Assembly: GCA_013398295.1 (NCBI GenBank)
Contig: VZSF01000025.1
Coordinates: 416,874-480,873, forward strand
Length of the DNA stretch: 64,000 nucleotides
Direction of reading: 5' to 3'
Source of the DNA: Chionis minor
Lineage: Eukaryota > Chordata > Aves > Charadriiformes > Chionididae
Of the stretch, positions 51,332 through 64,000 are shown one piece after another; the stretch's first letter is position 1; each line of letters opens with the position of its first letter. Below the pieces are notes generated by a model that was not told the DNA's origin, ran no database searches, and saw only the letters and a program-made list of their open reading frames with translations. The translations under genes and the position numbers were made by a program.

Positions 51332-54300
51332 GGTAACAATTTTGTTGTTTGGCTAATCATAAATTTGACTATTTTCCAGTTCTAGAAAGGTGCATAAATG
51401 TCAGCTTACCATACCTAACTCTTTGTATCGCCAAAATATTTAATGACAAATTAATCTCAGAGTGCAAATCAACATAGTTTAAAGATCTTCTATCCATCTA
51501 AGGTTACAGATGGGTGTTCTGTGTTAATTAGTCAATGTTTGTGTTGTTGGAATATCTAAAGGCTTCTGTCAGTAACCATTTCATTAAATACTCCTAACAG
51601 CAGTCAAAATACGGTTCCTGCAGTGTATGTGTACCATAAGACCAAATCACTAAACCACAAGAACCACAAGATAACAGCAATATTCATAAGTAGAATGAAA
51701 AAGAATAGCCACTCAAAGCCAGAGGCTTAGACATCACCTCTGAATTTCCCATTATTAGTTCTTCTTTGTCATTCCTTTAATATTATTGCTTTACAGATTC
51801 TGTTGTAATTTCAGGCTCTGAGTGTAAAAGACACTGTGAAAGCAATACCTCAACAACAGGAGGAGTCAGTACTTGGTATTTCAGCAACATCTGTCCAAAA
51901 AGGAACTTTTGAAGGGCATGCTAACTCAGAGATAGAAAATTCTTATCTTCTATGAATTACTATTTATTGAAATTTTAATAAATGTTCATCTCACTGGCTA
52001 CAAGAGAATCTCACATGGCAAGAAAGAAAAGCTTATCTTGAAGGAAAAGTCTGCTTATCTTGTGCTGTTCATCCTCAACAGATTTGTTAGAAACACAGAC
52101 TAAGAACTTCTGTGTGATCAACTTCTGTTTCATCTTGTGAGTCTAGCTTTTGAAGTTAATGCCATTTGTGATAAGCCCTCTAGCATATAATGTCATCTGT
52201 AAATAAAACTCCACAAGTATCAGAAATACACAAATAGCAAGAGCTTGACCACAGGCGGGGGACCCATTTGCCAGGGTGTAGGTATGGCCTTAGTTTTGTT
52301 TTCAGACTGAATAGATGTGAACTGGAAACAGACCACAGAAATGCAAAACAGAATCTTCTGCGATTATATTTTTCTTTGATTTGCTCAATTTGTTTTGTAA
52401 TTTATATGGAGAATGCAATTTGGAAGACTCTATTGTTGTGCTGGCAATAAAACCGCACAATGCTCTTTGACTCTTTTACACAAAGATGAATTATTTTGCA
52501 GCTTTGTCCATGCTATTAAATCATAAATTGGGGTAGTGGGCACAAAATGGTTCTGTGATTAAACTGGATTTCCTGTTTCATGTGGATTTACAAATTTTGA
52601 AATATTTTTTGATTACATAGTAGAAAGCACTTTAGAAAGAAGCAGTAATTTATATAATTTCTGAGAAAAAAAATTATTCAGATTTTAGGGGGTATAAATT
52701 CTCTTCTGAAGTGCCTCTCCCTCCATTTGGAGCGAGGCAGAGACAAGTGTCTAACTTCACTGCCTCAGTAAATTACGTGTCCCTTGGTGGGCTGAATCCA
52801 GGCCACAGACCACGAATGACAGCATTCACCTGCTTCAAATACCGCTATCCTTGATGAAGAGCAGAAATTAATTGTGTAAGGAAAGTGAAAATCTATTTCT
52901 ATTGATGTTAAATGCCTGGATAATTTTTAAGAGTAAAGGCACAGCCTACTTTCTAAAATAACAACTTGTGGATTAACCTGCACAGTGATAAAAGCCAAAC
53001 TGTATCTGAAAGCCCAGGCTGAAGCGATCCAAAACTTGAAACTCTATGATGAAGTTATTTACACCTATAGTACTTCCCCACAGCTCCTCTGACAGGTGTC
53101 TCTATTTGACCTATTGTTGACATCTGCTCTAGGACGAGATGAACCCAGCTGAAATGAATCCCATCCTTAGTGCACTCCATTAAGGATGTTCTGTTCCTCT
53201 ATTTAAATGCCAGCTGTCAGCCGTCTTCCCTTCCTGACACTGCCTGGTAGTCATTCACTATACAGAAAAACTAGGTGGTGCAACTGTTTCAGCCCCTGTC
53301 TACTGCTTTGGCGCTCATCTCGGGAGAAAGGTGAAGAGCAGCGGTTGACAAGTGTCTGTAAATATGGGACAAGAGCAACACCGGTAATGAGGGGAGAGCA
53401 AGAACACGAGGTAAGCCAAATACTGTGAATGGTTTTAAAAGACTACCGGGCTCCTGAGCTCTCACCCAGCACCTTAAGGCAAAGTAAAACAAGGCAATGT
53501 CAAATTTCTTGCTGCTACTCTACAAAACTCTTAGTAGAAAATCTTTGGCAGTCACGGAACCCCAGTGTACCCTGTGCCCTAGAGTGTCTCCGTAAGATAT
53601 TTTCTTGAATGCCCCAGGGAAGACTTTTTTTGGAGAAGTCAGTCATGCTGCAGCTGTTCCTCCTGCTCTCAGCAGCAGCTGTAGAGGAGAAGTGAGTACT
53701 TAATGAGTCATGCAGGATTTAAAATCCATCTTGGTTTTGAAGTCGTCAGGATCACAGGCTACGTTAAAGGCTCCCTGACCTCAGTTGGTAAGCTATTTCT
53801 TAATGACACAACTCCAGACAGATTAATCCTTCCTCATTGTGACTCAATAGTTTTCAGATACGTTCCCTTATTAAGGTGTGCTGGTGGGTAGAGAGGTTAT
53901 AGGGACAGACAGACAGGCTGGGTTAGGAGCCAGCAACGCTGCCTTCATGCCAGCAGGGCAAGCACAGAAACAGCGCCAAGGCGTCACCGACAGCTTCTTA
54001 GCCACAGTGTGCTGTGGAAGCTGTGCTGAGAAAGGTGCCAAAAGCACGAGGGTCAGCCTGTTACAGGAGCGTGTTTATGGTAGGCAAAATAGGAAAGAGC
54101 TTGGATGAATTTAAGCCCTCCTTGTCAAGCAGGACAACCAGGCAAACTGTTGACCCAAAGCACACCAGAACAGTATAAACTATGAGGGATGAAATGCAAT
54201 GGCAATCTCTTTCTGACTTGAGAGATGTTTTTGAGCCTCTACCCTTTTAAATTTTTTAATATTCTCGTCTTGAGGCTGCAATAATGGTGCAAATAACTTC

Positions 54301-57170
54301 ACACACATTACACAGAACTTAAAGAAGAGTGAGAGGAAGAGCTATAGAATGGATGTTAAGCACAGTTTAAATGTGCAACAAGTATTCTCCAGGAAGATGC
54401 ATGTTCAATATGCGATGTTAAAGATACTATATAGATAAACAATTCAACTAGCTCCGCTGAATATTTTGATCTTTGTAGCAAAAATAGGAGCTGCTGCTTG
54501 AACCAGATTGGGAGTGTTGTTTAGCAATGGGAAAAGGTCAGCTCCTGCTCTGTCCAGAAGAACAGAGTAAAGGTCTCCCTGAATTCCTTAGACAATGCAC
54601 AGGAATATGAAGAAGAGTTTTGGGAAAGTTTAGGTTCCTATCTGAATAAAAAATAACACAGTAAAAATATGGAGCGATACACAAGAAGGAAAGAATGAGG
54701 GTGAAATCACCATGTCGCTAACATTACTGGGGTTTTTTTTTGCTGGCCAAAATGGCACAAGGATCTGACCCTGGCAGTAGTGTTATGAAACAACTGGCAT
54801 TCACCTTGGCTTTTGTCTGGCTGGAATTGAGGTGGTTATTTTCTTCCTTCTGATAAGACATTCCAGATTTTCTATTTTGTGGGGATTCTTTGGATTTTCT
54901 TTTTATGCATGTTGTTACTCCAACTCATGGGGAAAACAATGAAAATAATCAGCTTACTGATAGCTGGCTTGTACCAAAAGAGTTTGGGGAGTACTGGCTA
55001 CTATAAAAAGTCCCCGTCTTCTCCAGCCCTGTTATTGGCCTATCGCTCAGCCGTTTGTGAATGACTGCACAGAAATCTGCGAGCAGAGTTTGGCGAAACA
55101 TTTGCAGGCTCAGGTAGATGCAGCTTTGGAAAGATAGCGTAAACCTATTATTCATGTCCCATGTTATCCACAATACTCTATAGTATAATACCGGGGATGC
55201 AATTGCAACGTTTTGAAAGCCAGCCAGTACATTCAGGTAGACTTCAACAATTTCTTTCATTTTACATAGCTCTCCAGTTAGTGTTAAGAAGCAAGTCAGA
55301 GGAACTAGGTGAAGTGGGTAGGTGTCTTGGAGAGCGCTGGCTTAGTTGGAATTTTGATTCTGTAAATGTGGGTCTTTAGTATTTGTTAATACTTTAAGCA
55401 TGCACATTTAAAGTCAAATACTGCTAGGGAAATACCAACCTGACCCCAGGCACACAGTCTTTTGGCTGTCGTCAAGATCAGAAGACTGTTTTGTCTTCTG
55501 ATTGTTTCAGAAATGAAGCTCGGTCAGAAACATAAGATGGAAATTTACAAAATTGGCAGTATGATTTCTTTGGCCAGTGCAACAATTTTCATAACCATTT
55601 TACCTTTTATAAAGTAAATGCTGACATCAAACTTAAGCACATTACAAATGGCTGTATTTAATGGCCTGATTATATGGACATATCCGACTCTTAGTAATAC
55701 TGTGAAAGAAATGCATTGTAGATATTGATCGCTAGTGTAATTATGAATCATTTCCTCTGATATAGTGCTTGTGCCAATAAAGGTTAGGATGCCCAAGGGG
55801 CTGGTTTAGGCTTAAAAAATGGAAATAGAAAGGGAGTGTGCCCTGCAGAATGGCAATAATGTTCATTCAGAAAACAACTTTACAGGATAGCTTAGCTTTG
55901 AGAAGAAAAGGATTTTCTAATGTGGCACTGGAATAATAGGAAACAAAAGTAAAAATGGCAGAAGAGAGCAAGATACCATACTTCCAAAGGCTTTGTAACA
56001 TTAAATGCACTTGAAAGAAAAAAATCACAGTTTAGATTTAACTGTCGCATGAAACATGACACTTGATAGCCTTTAATACAGTTTGATTTGGTACCATCGG
56101 GACAGCTAGTACGTTCTGTGTTGCTGCTCCCCCTCGGGAATTACCTTCCATAGATAAATATAATGTCATGTGGGCTCTCGTCTAATTGTTCTAACAATGA
56201 AAATAAAACTTTTGACTTTGTACATAAGCAAATAAAGGATGGTGGAAAACTGTCTCACAGATACCATCAGAGAAATCGGCTAAATTACTTAGGGTCTTTA
56301 CTAGACTGCTGAAAACAAGTAGTCATGCTCAAGAGTGGTGATCCAATAAATACTTGACCAAGAAGACCTCCTTGATCTACATCAGACCACAGCAGATACT
56401 GTTGTACACTACTCCCAATTGCAAAAGTTGGTGAGCACATAGACCAGGAAAGGGTAGTGAGCAGTAGGGAAATCGGGGAGACCGCATTCCCTTAGGAGAC
56501 TCCAGTTGCTCTGCTGCCAGCCTCTTAATTACTCACATTATTGTAATAGAGCTTTCTGCAAGGTGGATGAGGGGGAGGGGAAGTAATCTTTTGTTGTTCT
56601 TGCATTTAATTCCATCCTACTGCTTTCAATATTGGCCTTTTGGTTAATGGTTTAAACTGAGGTTCAGGAGATCTGTTTTCAGTTTCCTATTGGCTGCAGA
56701 TTTCATATAAGGAAGCATGAGGTACATGACTAAATATAATTGCTCAGTATGTTTGGCTGAGATGACTTACTTTGTTTCATCTATTTAGACTGTGTGCTGT
56801 CCTGAGCAAGGACTGCTTTTTACCGTGCTTTTAAAAATTACTGAGTTTGGTTTCTACTAAGCGCTCCATTAAAAAGAATGACTTTGCCAATATAAAATTT
56901 GGTTTCTCTATCCTCACCAAGAGTAAGCTAGAAATACGAAATAATGGAAAATAATTACACTATCTTGCCAATACTGCTAATGGAGTGCAGTGAAATCTAC
57001 ACAATGGAAGCTGTATTTAGGTGTAACGATATGTTTATCTTCATGAGATTTATCAAAGTAAGTTATGTACCCTAGGGACAAACTGACTGCCAAATGCAGT
57101 GTCTTTCCCTGATTGTCCTACCTGACTAGGAGCTCAAAATCTTCTAAGAGGATCCTGACTGTTAGCAAAT
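51332..57170. other. Unique AT-rich noncoding sequence
   Basis: No recognised gene, RNA or mobile element. 53641-53690 has two CAGCTG E-boxes (53651-53656, 53676-53681). A perfect 10-bp palindrome, TGCAATTGCA, lies at 55198-55207 (C/EBP-like). The AT-rich stretches 55560-55790 and 56870-57060 read like conserved noncoding DNA, with many TAAT cores and few simple repeats. The 83-codon minus frame at 55545-55796 is unrecognised. Confidence 0.5.
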
Positions 57171-60100
57171 CTTTTCTTTTTTTTTTCCCCCCTCCCATAA
57201 TGAGCACAGCCCTTCTACAAAAAAAAAAAGCTGGTGCTGCTGTGCAGATGGTAGACATCTGCAAAAGAAATGCATCATCTTACCTCATCTGGTATTGCTC
57301 ATGTTATCACCATAGGCACAGAGCCATTTACGTGTTACCTAATAGCTACCTTGTTAAGAGATGAAAGTTCCTCCTGTGAAGAAAGCTAATACCACGCATC
57401 CAAGGCATCACCCTAATCCTATTTTGACGGCTTGATTAGCATTTATGCTATCCTAAGACCTTTTCCCTAGACATGTAGATACAAACTGCCACATCTATTA
57501 ATGTGAAATGCTGTATATATCAGTCGATGCCTTGCAAAGGCATGAAGTGCCTGTCTACATTCTACCATTTAGTGTTCCAGAGATTATTTAATATTATGCT
57601 AATTGGGATTGCAGATTTACAGTACCAGAACAGCAGTGATAAAAACAGACTGCAAAAATCAAGGAAAGATTTACCAGATAAACCTTTGAAAATCATGATC
57701 TGGTTTGAATGGGCAACAGCTGCATTGGCATCGCTTGGTGATTCTCACAAGTGAATTTGGCCCCTATGTATGCTACCAGACTGGTTATGGCAAAGATTAA
57801 AATACTAATGTGATGCCAAAAGATTTTATGGCTGAACTTTAACATCCCAAATGAGGCAACTATCCAGATGTGCCTGGGTAGTTGCCTCAAAACAACCTGA
57901 TCTTATTCCAGGATATTATGTATCCCAAAGCCTAGATTCAGTCTTGAATAATAAAGCAGAGGATATATTCAGTTCAAGAACGATGATTCTGCCTCAACAG
58001 TGAGAATTTTTGACGATTGTTTCTTTCTCACTGCATTTCAGCACCATCTTAAGACCATTATGCAAAAATAGAAACACTACTTTCCTCACAGTTTTACCCT
58101 CTCTACAATATTTTTAGAGAAATGTAAGGCTGAGATAACACAAAACCAGAGACTAAGATTCTATTACTACCCTTATTCTTCCATGCCTTAAATCTAGTTG
58201 CAGCTGAAAATGTTGAGGAAACAGAAGGTAACCCTGAAAGGCAGGGGAAAATGCTGCATGTTGCCTTAAACTATGCTCGGGGTTGATTTTTAAATGGAAT
58301 TCTTCCTTTTTCTGTCTGAGTGACTGTCTACCTGTGGGGTTTTTTATGCAATCAGCATAACCCTATTTAGTCACCTTTCAGCTAGAGAAAAGTTTAAAGC
58401 ACAGTACTGCTTTGGTTGTTTCGGAGAACTTGACTTCAGAGGCGGTTGCAATCCTTTAGCTGGTGACACATCTGTACAGTTTGTGGAACAGCAGAGGACA
58501 AAGCCTCCTGATTACTGTTTGAGAGTAGAGTGTAAGTAATAGAAACGAAGGGGAACAGCGAAGACTCCTAGTAGGAAGCTGAAGACCCTCTTGCTGGCCG
58601 GATGGAGGGGATTTTGAGTATGAAGCTTCTTAGCGCTAAGTCTTCTAAGGGGAAAACTCTACAGCAATTGGCAGTCTTTGGCTAAAGCGCAGATGGGTCT
58701 TCTCCAAAATACAGAAAATATGCACTGTGTGCCAATTACGAAACAGTATGAAAACTGCTTGCAGGGCTATTATTGCTTCTTTAACATTGTAATTCCTTTA
58801 CGCTACAAAGTTTTCAAATGTCTGTTTGTGCTTTTACTTTTGCCCTCTGATGAAGGCAGATGTTTGCAGTTTATTTATAACTTGTACCCGCCTGCACCCA
58901 TTGCGTTATTCTCTCTACTGTGTCACCTACTTGAACAATTTTCTTCTGCAGAAATGGAAAGAATGACAAGATTTATCTTGTGGAGCTTTGACTTGAAAGG
59001 AGCTACCTCTGCCCTCTTCCAAAAGGAGAAGGTACCACTCTTGCGGTAAGGAAGAAGAGGAGCGACGGGTTGTAAAAGACCCTTTTATGCTGTCTCTTGG
59101 ATAACTTGCTTACTATTGGGGGATGGAGGAACCTTTATTAAGTTGCTAAGGAGAGTCCGCTGGTCACTTATGCTTTCGATCCATAAAAAAAATAAATCTG
59201 TTTAGTTTAAGTCTAAAGGTGAAATGGAGCTCCATGTTCACAGCGTGGTTTCTCATAACATTAATATGTGCTTGAACGTTCCTCTTGGGCATATTTATAC
59301 TTTTTAAAATAACAACAGACTACAGGATGGATTTTTCCAATTAAGATAACCATTTATTGCTTGCTGTCAAATGTTTATCCAGAGACACCCTAATGTTTTA
59401 GTCTATTCTATTTTAATTTTGCATATACTGATTTTACACATGTATTACTCCACATAATATGATGGTGAGTCTTCTAACTAAGATTAGTATAAAAGCAGAA
59501 CTAGAACAGCTGTTCTTTTAAAATAGCTAGGTATTTGTGATGGCTATGCCATTATTTAGAGGCACTGGGTGATGGATGCTCTTTAAATGCCTTGGCTAAT
59601 CAGAATGCTTCAAATTAAAACAAATACTAGTGATACCCTGGGAAAGTGACAAAGAACAGGCGATTCTTCCTGATGGACTCTTTACCAACCCCCTTATTTT
59701 CTGTGATTCTGATCAGCTGAGAGTCTTTCTCTCTTCTGAACTGAAACATTAGAGTTGACTGGATAGATTAAAAAGATTAAAATGAGACATTTACTGCATA
59801 CTGTTAAGTGTAATGGTTTTATACGTGTAAGCGGGCATGTTAAATTTCAAGTTCAAACTTCGAAGATGGAAGATTTCTTTTATTTCCAAAACTACATGAA
59901 AAGTAACTGCCAATTAACTTCTAGGAATGCCATTAGATTGTTGATGACATTTCGGTTGTGGGTCACACCGACAGACTATCCTCATGAAGTTTCTTTCCCT
60001 GGATATTTTCATGAATAGGTTAACAGCAGTCATGCGTGTATTTTCTTAGCTCTGTGCATGGAACAACTACCTATTTGTATAGATGTAGCACATAAAATTC

Positions 60101-61913
60101 CACAGCAGCACAAATGCTGAGATCAACATTGGAGTGTGTTCCAGGTATTGGAGATAAAATAGTTATGTTTATAACGCCAAGATTCTGAACTTCTGGATTG
60201 TAATTTTAGTCTCGAATTCTGATGATGTCATCTTCATTTTTGTGGTTTATGACATCACCAGAAGAGCCTTAATAGTTAGTTTTGTAAGCCATATTGCCAA
60301 AAGGCGGTGGAGGACATACTAATGTTTTATTTTCTTTATGAAGGCTTCCTTACAAAATAACTGTGACAGAAGGATATTTTAAGGGACTATCTCTACATGT
60401 ATTGTCTCTCTGTGCAGAAGAATATTGATTTGCGGTGCATTTTGCATAGTGTTGTTATCCATCATAATAAATACCTACACAGAATAGAATAACGCTTTGA
60501 CCAGAGAGACTATTGAAGTGTATTCCCTCAGTGTGCCACTAACATATGTCTATATTCTGTCGCCTACAAATAAGTAGTAAGTCCACTTTGTGGTTTATAA
60601 ATCTGGGTTTAATGGTTCCCACAGAAAATCCCAAGTAATTCTTTGCAGACTACCTCTCCTTAATGATGCTAGCATAAGGGGAACGGTGATGAAAATGTTT
60701 TCTGTTGCTTTTCAATGATCAGCAACATACAACATACGTCATTATAGCAATGGCTCTTACTGTCCTCTTGCAACAGGTTTGAATCTTGGGATTTGACCTC
60801 AGTAGCAGTTTTAGATTGTAAACTTTTCTCCTCAAAGACTGACTACAAAGCATAACTGTCTGTTATTCCTTTTTCATTTGATAGCTGAAGTCTTCTCTTG
60901 ACCCCACATGATGCTTTAATGTCATAGAGAATTTCCAGTGCATCCTGTAATAATCCTGCCTCAAATACCAACCAGTAAAGAGTTATGTCAGGAAAAGGGG
61001 AATGCTGGCTATAGAGCGGGTTATTTTGCAACATTTCTATGATGCTGAAGCAGCACCTACTCTGTGAAATGTGCGTGTAGTTAAAGCTCCAGTTCATATA
61101 TTCTCATATTTACATAGTAGAAGTAGCACTGATTTGGGAGATACCATTGCTGCTGGTTTAGTCTGCTACAAATTAAATGGTTCCCCCTGCTTCTACTTCC
61201 CTTTACTTACCCTGAGAATTAATACTACTGTGTCATTGATTAAGGTATTGCTTATTAGGAATAAAGATATAGTAGCCATCTCTAACGCAAACGACTACTC
61301 ACAGTATATAATAATTCATGCTATTTGTTGTATGTAACAGTCTTTCTTCACACATCTTTCTGTTCTGATTTTATGCAGTGTCAGCTTTTGGGGAAAAGCG
61401 CTGTCTTAATTGATTTAATGTTCTGAACAAGACTATAGTTCAACACATACAAATACTACTGTTTTGCAAGTATTTTGCTGTTTTGCTGATTTTGGTAGAT
61501 AAGGTGACTGAGATTCCATAAAAAAAAAAACCCCACACCCCGGTTGCCATTTAGAAAAATGGAGTTGCGTTTGAAGTTAGTGTTGTAGCTTCTTCATTCA
61601 ATATATAATGACCTGTGCGCTCCCACCACCTCTTATTATGAATGCCATAAATGTAACTTCTACAAGATAACTGTCTATCTAGATGTTCTTTGTAGTGAAT
61701 GGGAAGAAATAGACACTTGTGTAAGGCCTCTGGGAACTAGAACTAATTCTACAAACTATTTCTGACAGTACTAATAACAGTATGACAACTCAGGCTTTTC
61801 TCTGAAGGAAATGATTGGGCATTAATCTAGCTGAATGCAAAAGAGCTTAACTGCTCAGGGTAGAGCCCCAGAAATTCCCCAGTGCCAGAAATCCAGCTGG
61901 TGGAGCTGGTATT
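57171..61913. other. Unique AT-rich noncoding sequence
   Basis: No recognised gene. It holds a pyrimidine tract at 57173-57197, poly-A at 57219-57229 and 61520-61530, and an unrecognised 123-codon plus frame at 58678-59049. The pair of ATF/CREB-like sites TGATGTCAT (60223-60231) and ATGACATCA (60249-60257) forms an inverted repeat. Confidence 0.5.
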
Positions 61914-61932
61914 AAAAAAAAAAAAAAAAAAA
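61914..61932 (+). repeat. Poly-A run (19 A)
   Basis: An uninterrupted A homopolymer after GCTGGTATT. No retroposon body was recognised upstream. Confidence 0.9.
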
Positions 61933-63689
61933 GACCACGTCTCCTGAAACCCCGTTTTGTCATCCTTTGGGGTTACTTTTTATGGGGGCAAGCTCACTGA
62001 GAAAGTTGATGGTGGAGAGGAGGGGAGACCCAAGGAGAAGCAGATGGCTTACCACTATGTTTATCCACATTTGTCAGCCAGCAGTTGAAAGGCTGGAGAA
62101 ACAAGGTGGGAGTCTCACAAGATGTTCTAGTTTGATGGATGATAGAGATCCCGCCTCTCTCCTCTACAGCCACCAGTTGATTTAATCTGCTAAAGTTGTG
62201 GAGTAACCGCTGTAAACTCTATGTATTCTTTATGATAAGAGGAAAATTATCTAAGATGTATGCAGAAAATGGTTTACTGCTTTCAGGATAAAGGACGCTC
62301 TTTCTCCTGAGGGTTTTTATTCCAAATACTCCTAGTGAGAGGTCGGATTTCTACTCCAAAATGGTCTGAGCTGAGCATCTGTATGACCTGAAAAACTTTA
62401 AATTAATATTGGCATCCTCCTGGATGAGTGACCTTTTGTTAAGGGAGGGGGAGGCATACAGAATTCAAGAATGCAAGTCTGCAGGATAGTAGAGATTGGT
62501 GTGAACTGGGAGAGCAAGGAGGAGTGGAGTAATAGCACGTGGCACAGTTGAGCAAGGTTGCTCTCTGCAGATAATCAATCCAATATGAGCTGTGGGCTAG
62601 GCAGAGCAAAGGAGCAGAGAAGGCATGTTTTCAATCACAGTGCAATAAGTAATTTTGTTGTTTCTTTTAGAGGAGGATTTTTACAAAATGGGAAGGGGGA
62701 AGGGATTTCTCAAACAGAAAAGGATAAAATGAAAGAATATGATCTGGCCTGGAATGATCTTTCAGACCACTAACAGCAAAATATTGCAATGGATTTACTA
62801 TATTAAAATATTGTTGAAATACTGGTGTCAAATTGTATTCAAAGGGTATTGTTTCTTTATCCCAGCAAGCTATCTTTTGCCTAAATGGTTTCTACTTGGC
62901 AGTCTTCTGCTAATCGAGTCTCAGTGTCATTAGAAGTCCTTACGTGTTCACAACTACTCTGGCTATTTCGAATTTAATTCTAAAATAGCAACTACAATTA
63001 GCCAACTAAGCCAAATTATTCTGCGTGTTATGACAAAGGTCTACTTCAGTTGAAGTGCTTTTCTCTAATACTAATGAAATGAAAACACAGGCAGTAGGCT
63101 ACACCTGAATAAAACAAATGCTTATTAAATTTGATTGTGAGGTTTTTTTCCCTAAGAACTTTCCCTTAAAGCACACATCCCCTCATTTACAGATCCCAAA
63201 GCAACTAAGTACTCTGCTCAAGTCATGAGGGCTCTTAGCAATTCCCCTAGTTTGGGCAGGTGCTGGAGGAGCACTATTAAGAAGTGTTAATCTGGAAAAG
63301 ACAGACTTTCTTGATTGTAATGTAAATCTAAATCAGAACTCTCTAGTCACTGGTGCGGGGGTTTTTTTTGTACAGCCAGCACCGAATCCACATGATCTTC
63401 GGTACTGTGCCCCAGCGCTCACTGCCTCTCGGATCTTGAAGGAAGAAGGGTTGCTGCCACGGGTGTTGGTGTGGACAAGCTGAACAACCAGATATTCCGT
63501 ATGTACCCACAAACGCACACGTAAGGCGTCAGAGGAGCTTTGCTGTCCCATCCCTGCGGTGCCACGTGCAGGGATGTCTGGCAGCCATGGCTCAGAAGGT
63601 GGGCAACCTCCAGCCTTCGGAGCTGGGTGTCCACGGGCCATCTCTTTTCCCACGGTTGCCCCTGGCTTTTGCCCCAACTCTCAGCCGTG
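61933..63689. other. Unique noncoding sequence leading into a CpG island
   Basis: No gene recognised. Base composition shifts from AT-rich to GC-rich after about 63340. A CACGTG E-box lies at about 63562-63567. The minus frames 63333-63677 and 63419-63634 cover the same bases and are unrecognised. Confidence 0.5.
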
Positions 63690-64000
63690 GCAAAAGGGAC
63701 CCGCAGAAACTCAGGCCGGGGGGTCCTGCCAAGTGCGCTCTGTGGTTTGTGGGCGAGCGCCGGCCCCCTCCTGCAGAAGGGGAGCGCGGCCCACCCGAAG
63801 CGTGGCGGGGGGCCGAGGAGATGCTCTCTCCGTTCCCCACCTCTGGGCAGGTGCTGGCGGACCTGGCACGGCCACCCCTTCCCCGGTTCCCACGCGCCGG
63901 CTCACCCGTTAATGTCATTTTTGGCACTGAGCTATCCCCAAGGGGCCGCCGCCCAGCCCCGGGGGCTGAACGCGCCGCAGCTCCGGGCAGGGCGGGGGGG
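63690..64000. promoter_or_regulatory. CpG island, left end (probable promoter of a gene at or beyond the right edge)
   Basis: About 28 CpG dinucleotides in the last 310 bases, high GC content and several GC-box-like GGGCGG/GGCGGGG strings (e.g. near 63805 and 63990) contrast with CpG depletion elsewhere. CpG islands of this kind mark most vertebrate housekeeping and developmental promoters. The island is cut by the window end, so its length, the transcription start and the direction cannot be seen. Several frames are open on both strands (63559-63912 plus, 63592-63927 minus, 63711-63905 minus), as expected from stop-poor GC-rich DNA. I do not call a coding exon. Confidence 0.8.

Noticed and set aside
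63333..63927. Open frames on both strands in the CpG island, considered as first exons
   Set aside because: Several overlapping frames are open on both strands, which reflects GC-rich composition; no start context or donor could be tied to one frame.
1..64000. Known microRNA hairpins, tRNA genes, CRISPR-like spaced repeats and bacterial operons
   Set aside because: Looked for by eye on both strands; none of the well-known mature microRNA sequences, tRNA box pairs or regularly spaced repeats was found. Computed searches (tRNAscan-SE, Infernal/Rfam) could still find divergent ones.

Overview
The window looks like noncoding bird nuclear DNA. The bird assignment rests on three CR1 (chicken repeat 1) LINE 3' ends. 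Two carry the translated ORF2 C-terminal signature ending in NRLPREVV, and they end in degenerate ATTCT-type tails (an octamer-like ATTCTGTGATTCT in the second). CpG is depleted almost everywhere, and two single N bases beside homopolymers (3824 and 29560) mark this as a draft vertebrate assembly. I recognise no complete protein-coding gene, rRNA, tRNA, known microRNA or CRISPR array. The open reading frames are short, unrecognisable in translation, and often overlap others in several frames, which is what chance gives in 64 kb. The species cannot be named from this sequence.

Layout from left to right. 1-577 is a CR1 copy. 580-9585 is unique sequence with a single-N homopolymer, an ancient amniote-type repeat tail near 4734-4850 and a small CpG-dense patch at 5555-5690. 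9588-9978 is the second CR1 and 16140-16362 the third, inverted. 16363-34969 is unique sequence holding an old MIR-like SINE (24515-24600), a TATA box with a possible short first exon (25618-25711), a long poly-A tract with an N (29537-29578), a homeodomain-type TAATTA cluster (30811-30838) and an old hairpin-type repeat (32428-32505). 34970-34996 is an AC microsatellite. 38849-38900 is a possible CR1 scrap. 40445-40876 holds two MIR-like SINEs in opposite orientation. 44440-46570 carries several near-consensus splice signals, including a 55-nt exon-like piece. 45000-63690 is AT-rich unique sequence with short inverted repeats and TAAT-rich patches that could be enhancers. From about 63690 to the right edge a strong CpG island begins.

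The simplest reading is a gene desert or large intron flanking a gene whose CpG-island promoter lies at or beyond the right edge. Identifiable repeats cover only about 3% of the window and are mostly old. The function of the unique sequence cannot be settled by eye. The regulatory and exon candidates are hypotheses resting on motifs alone.
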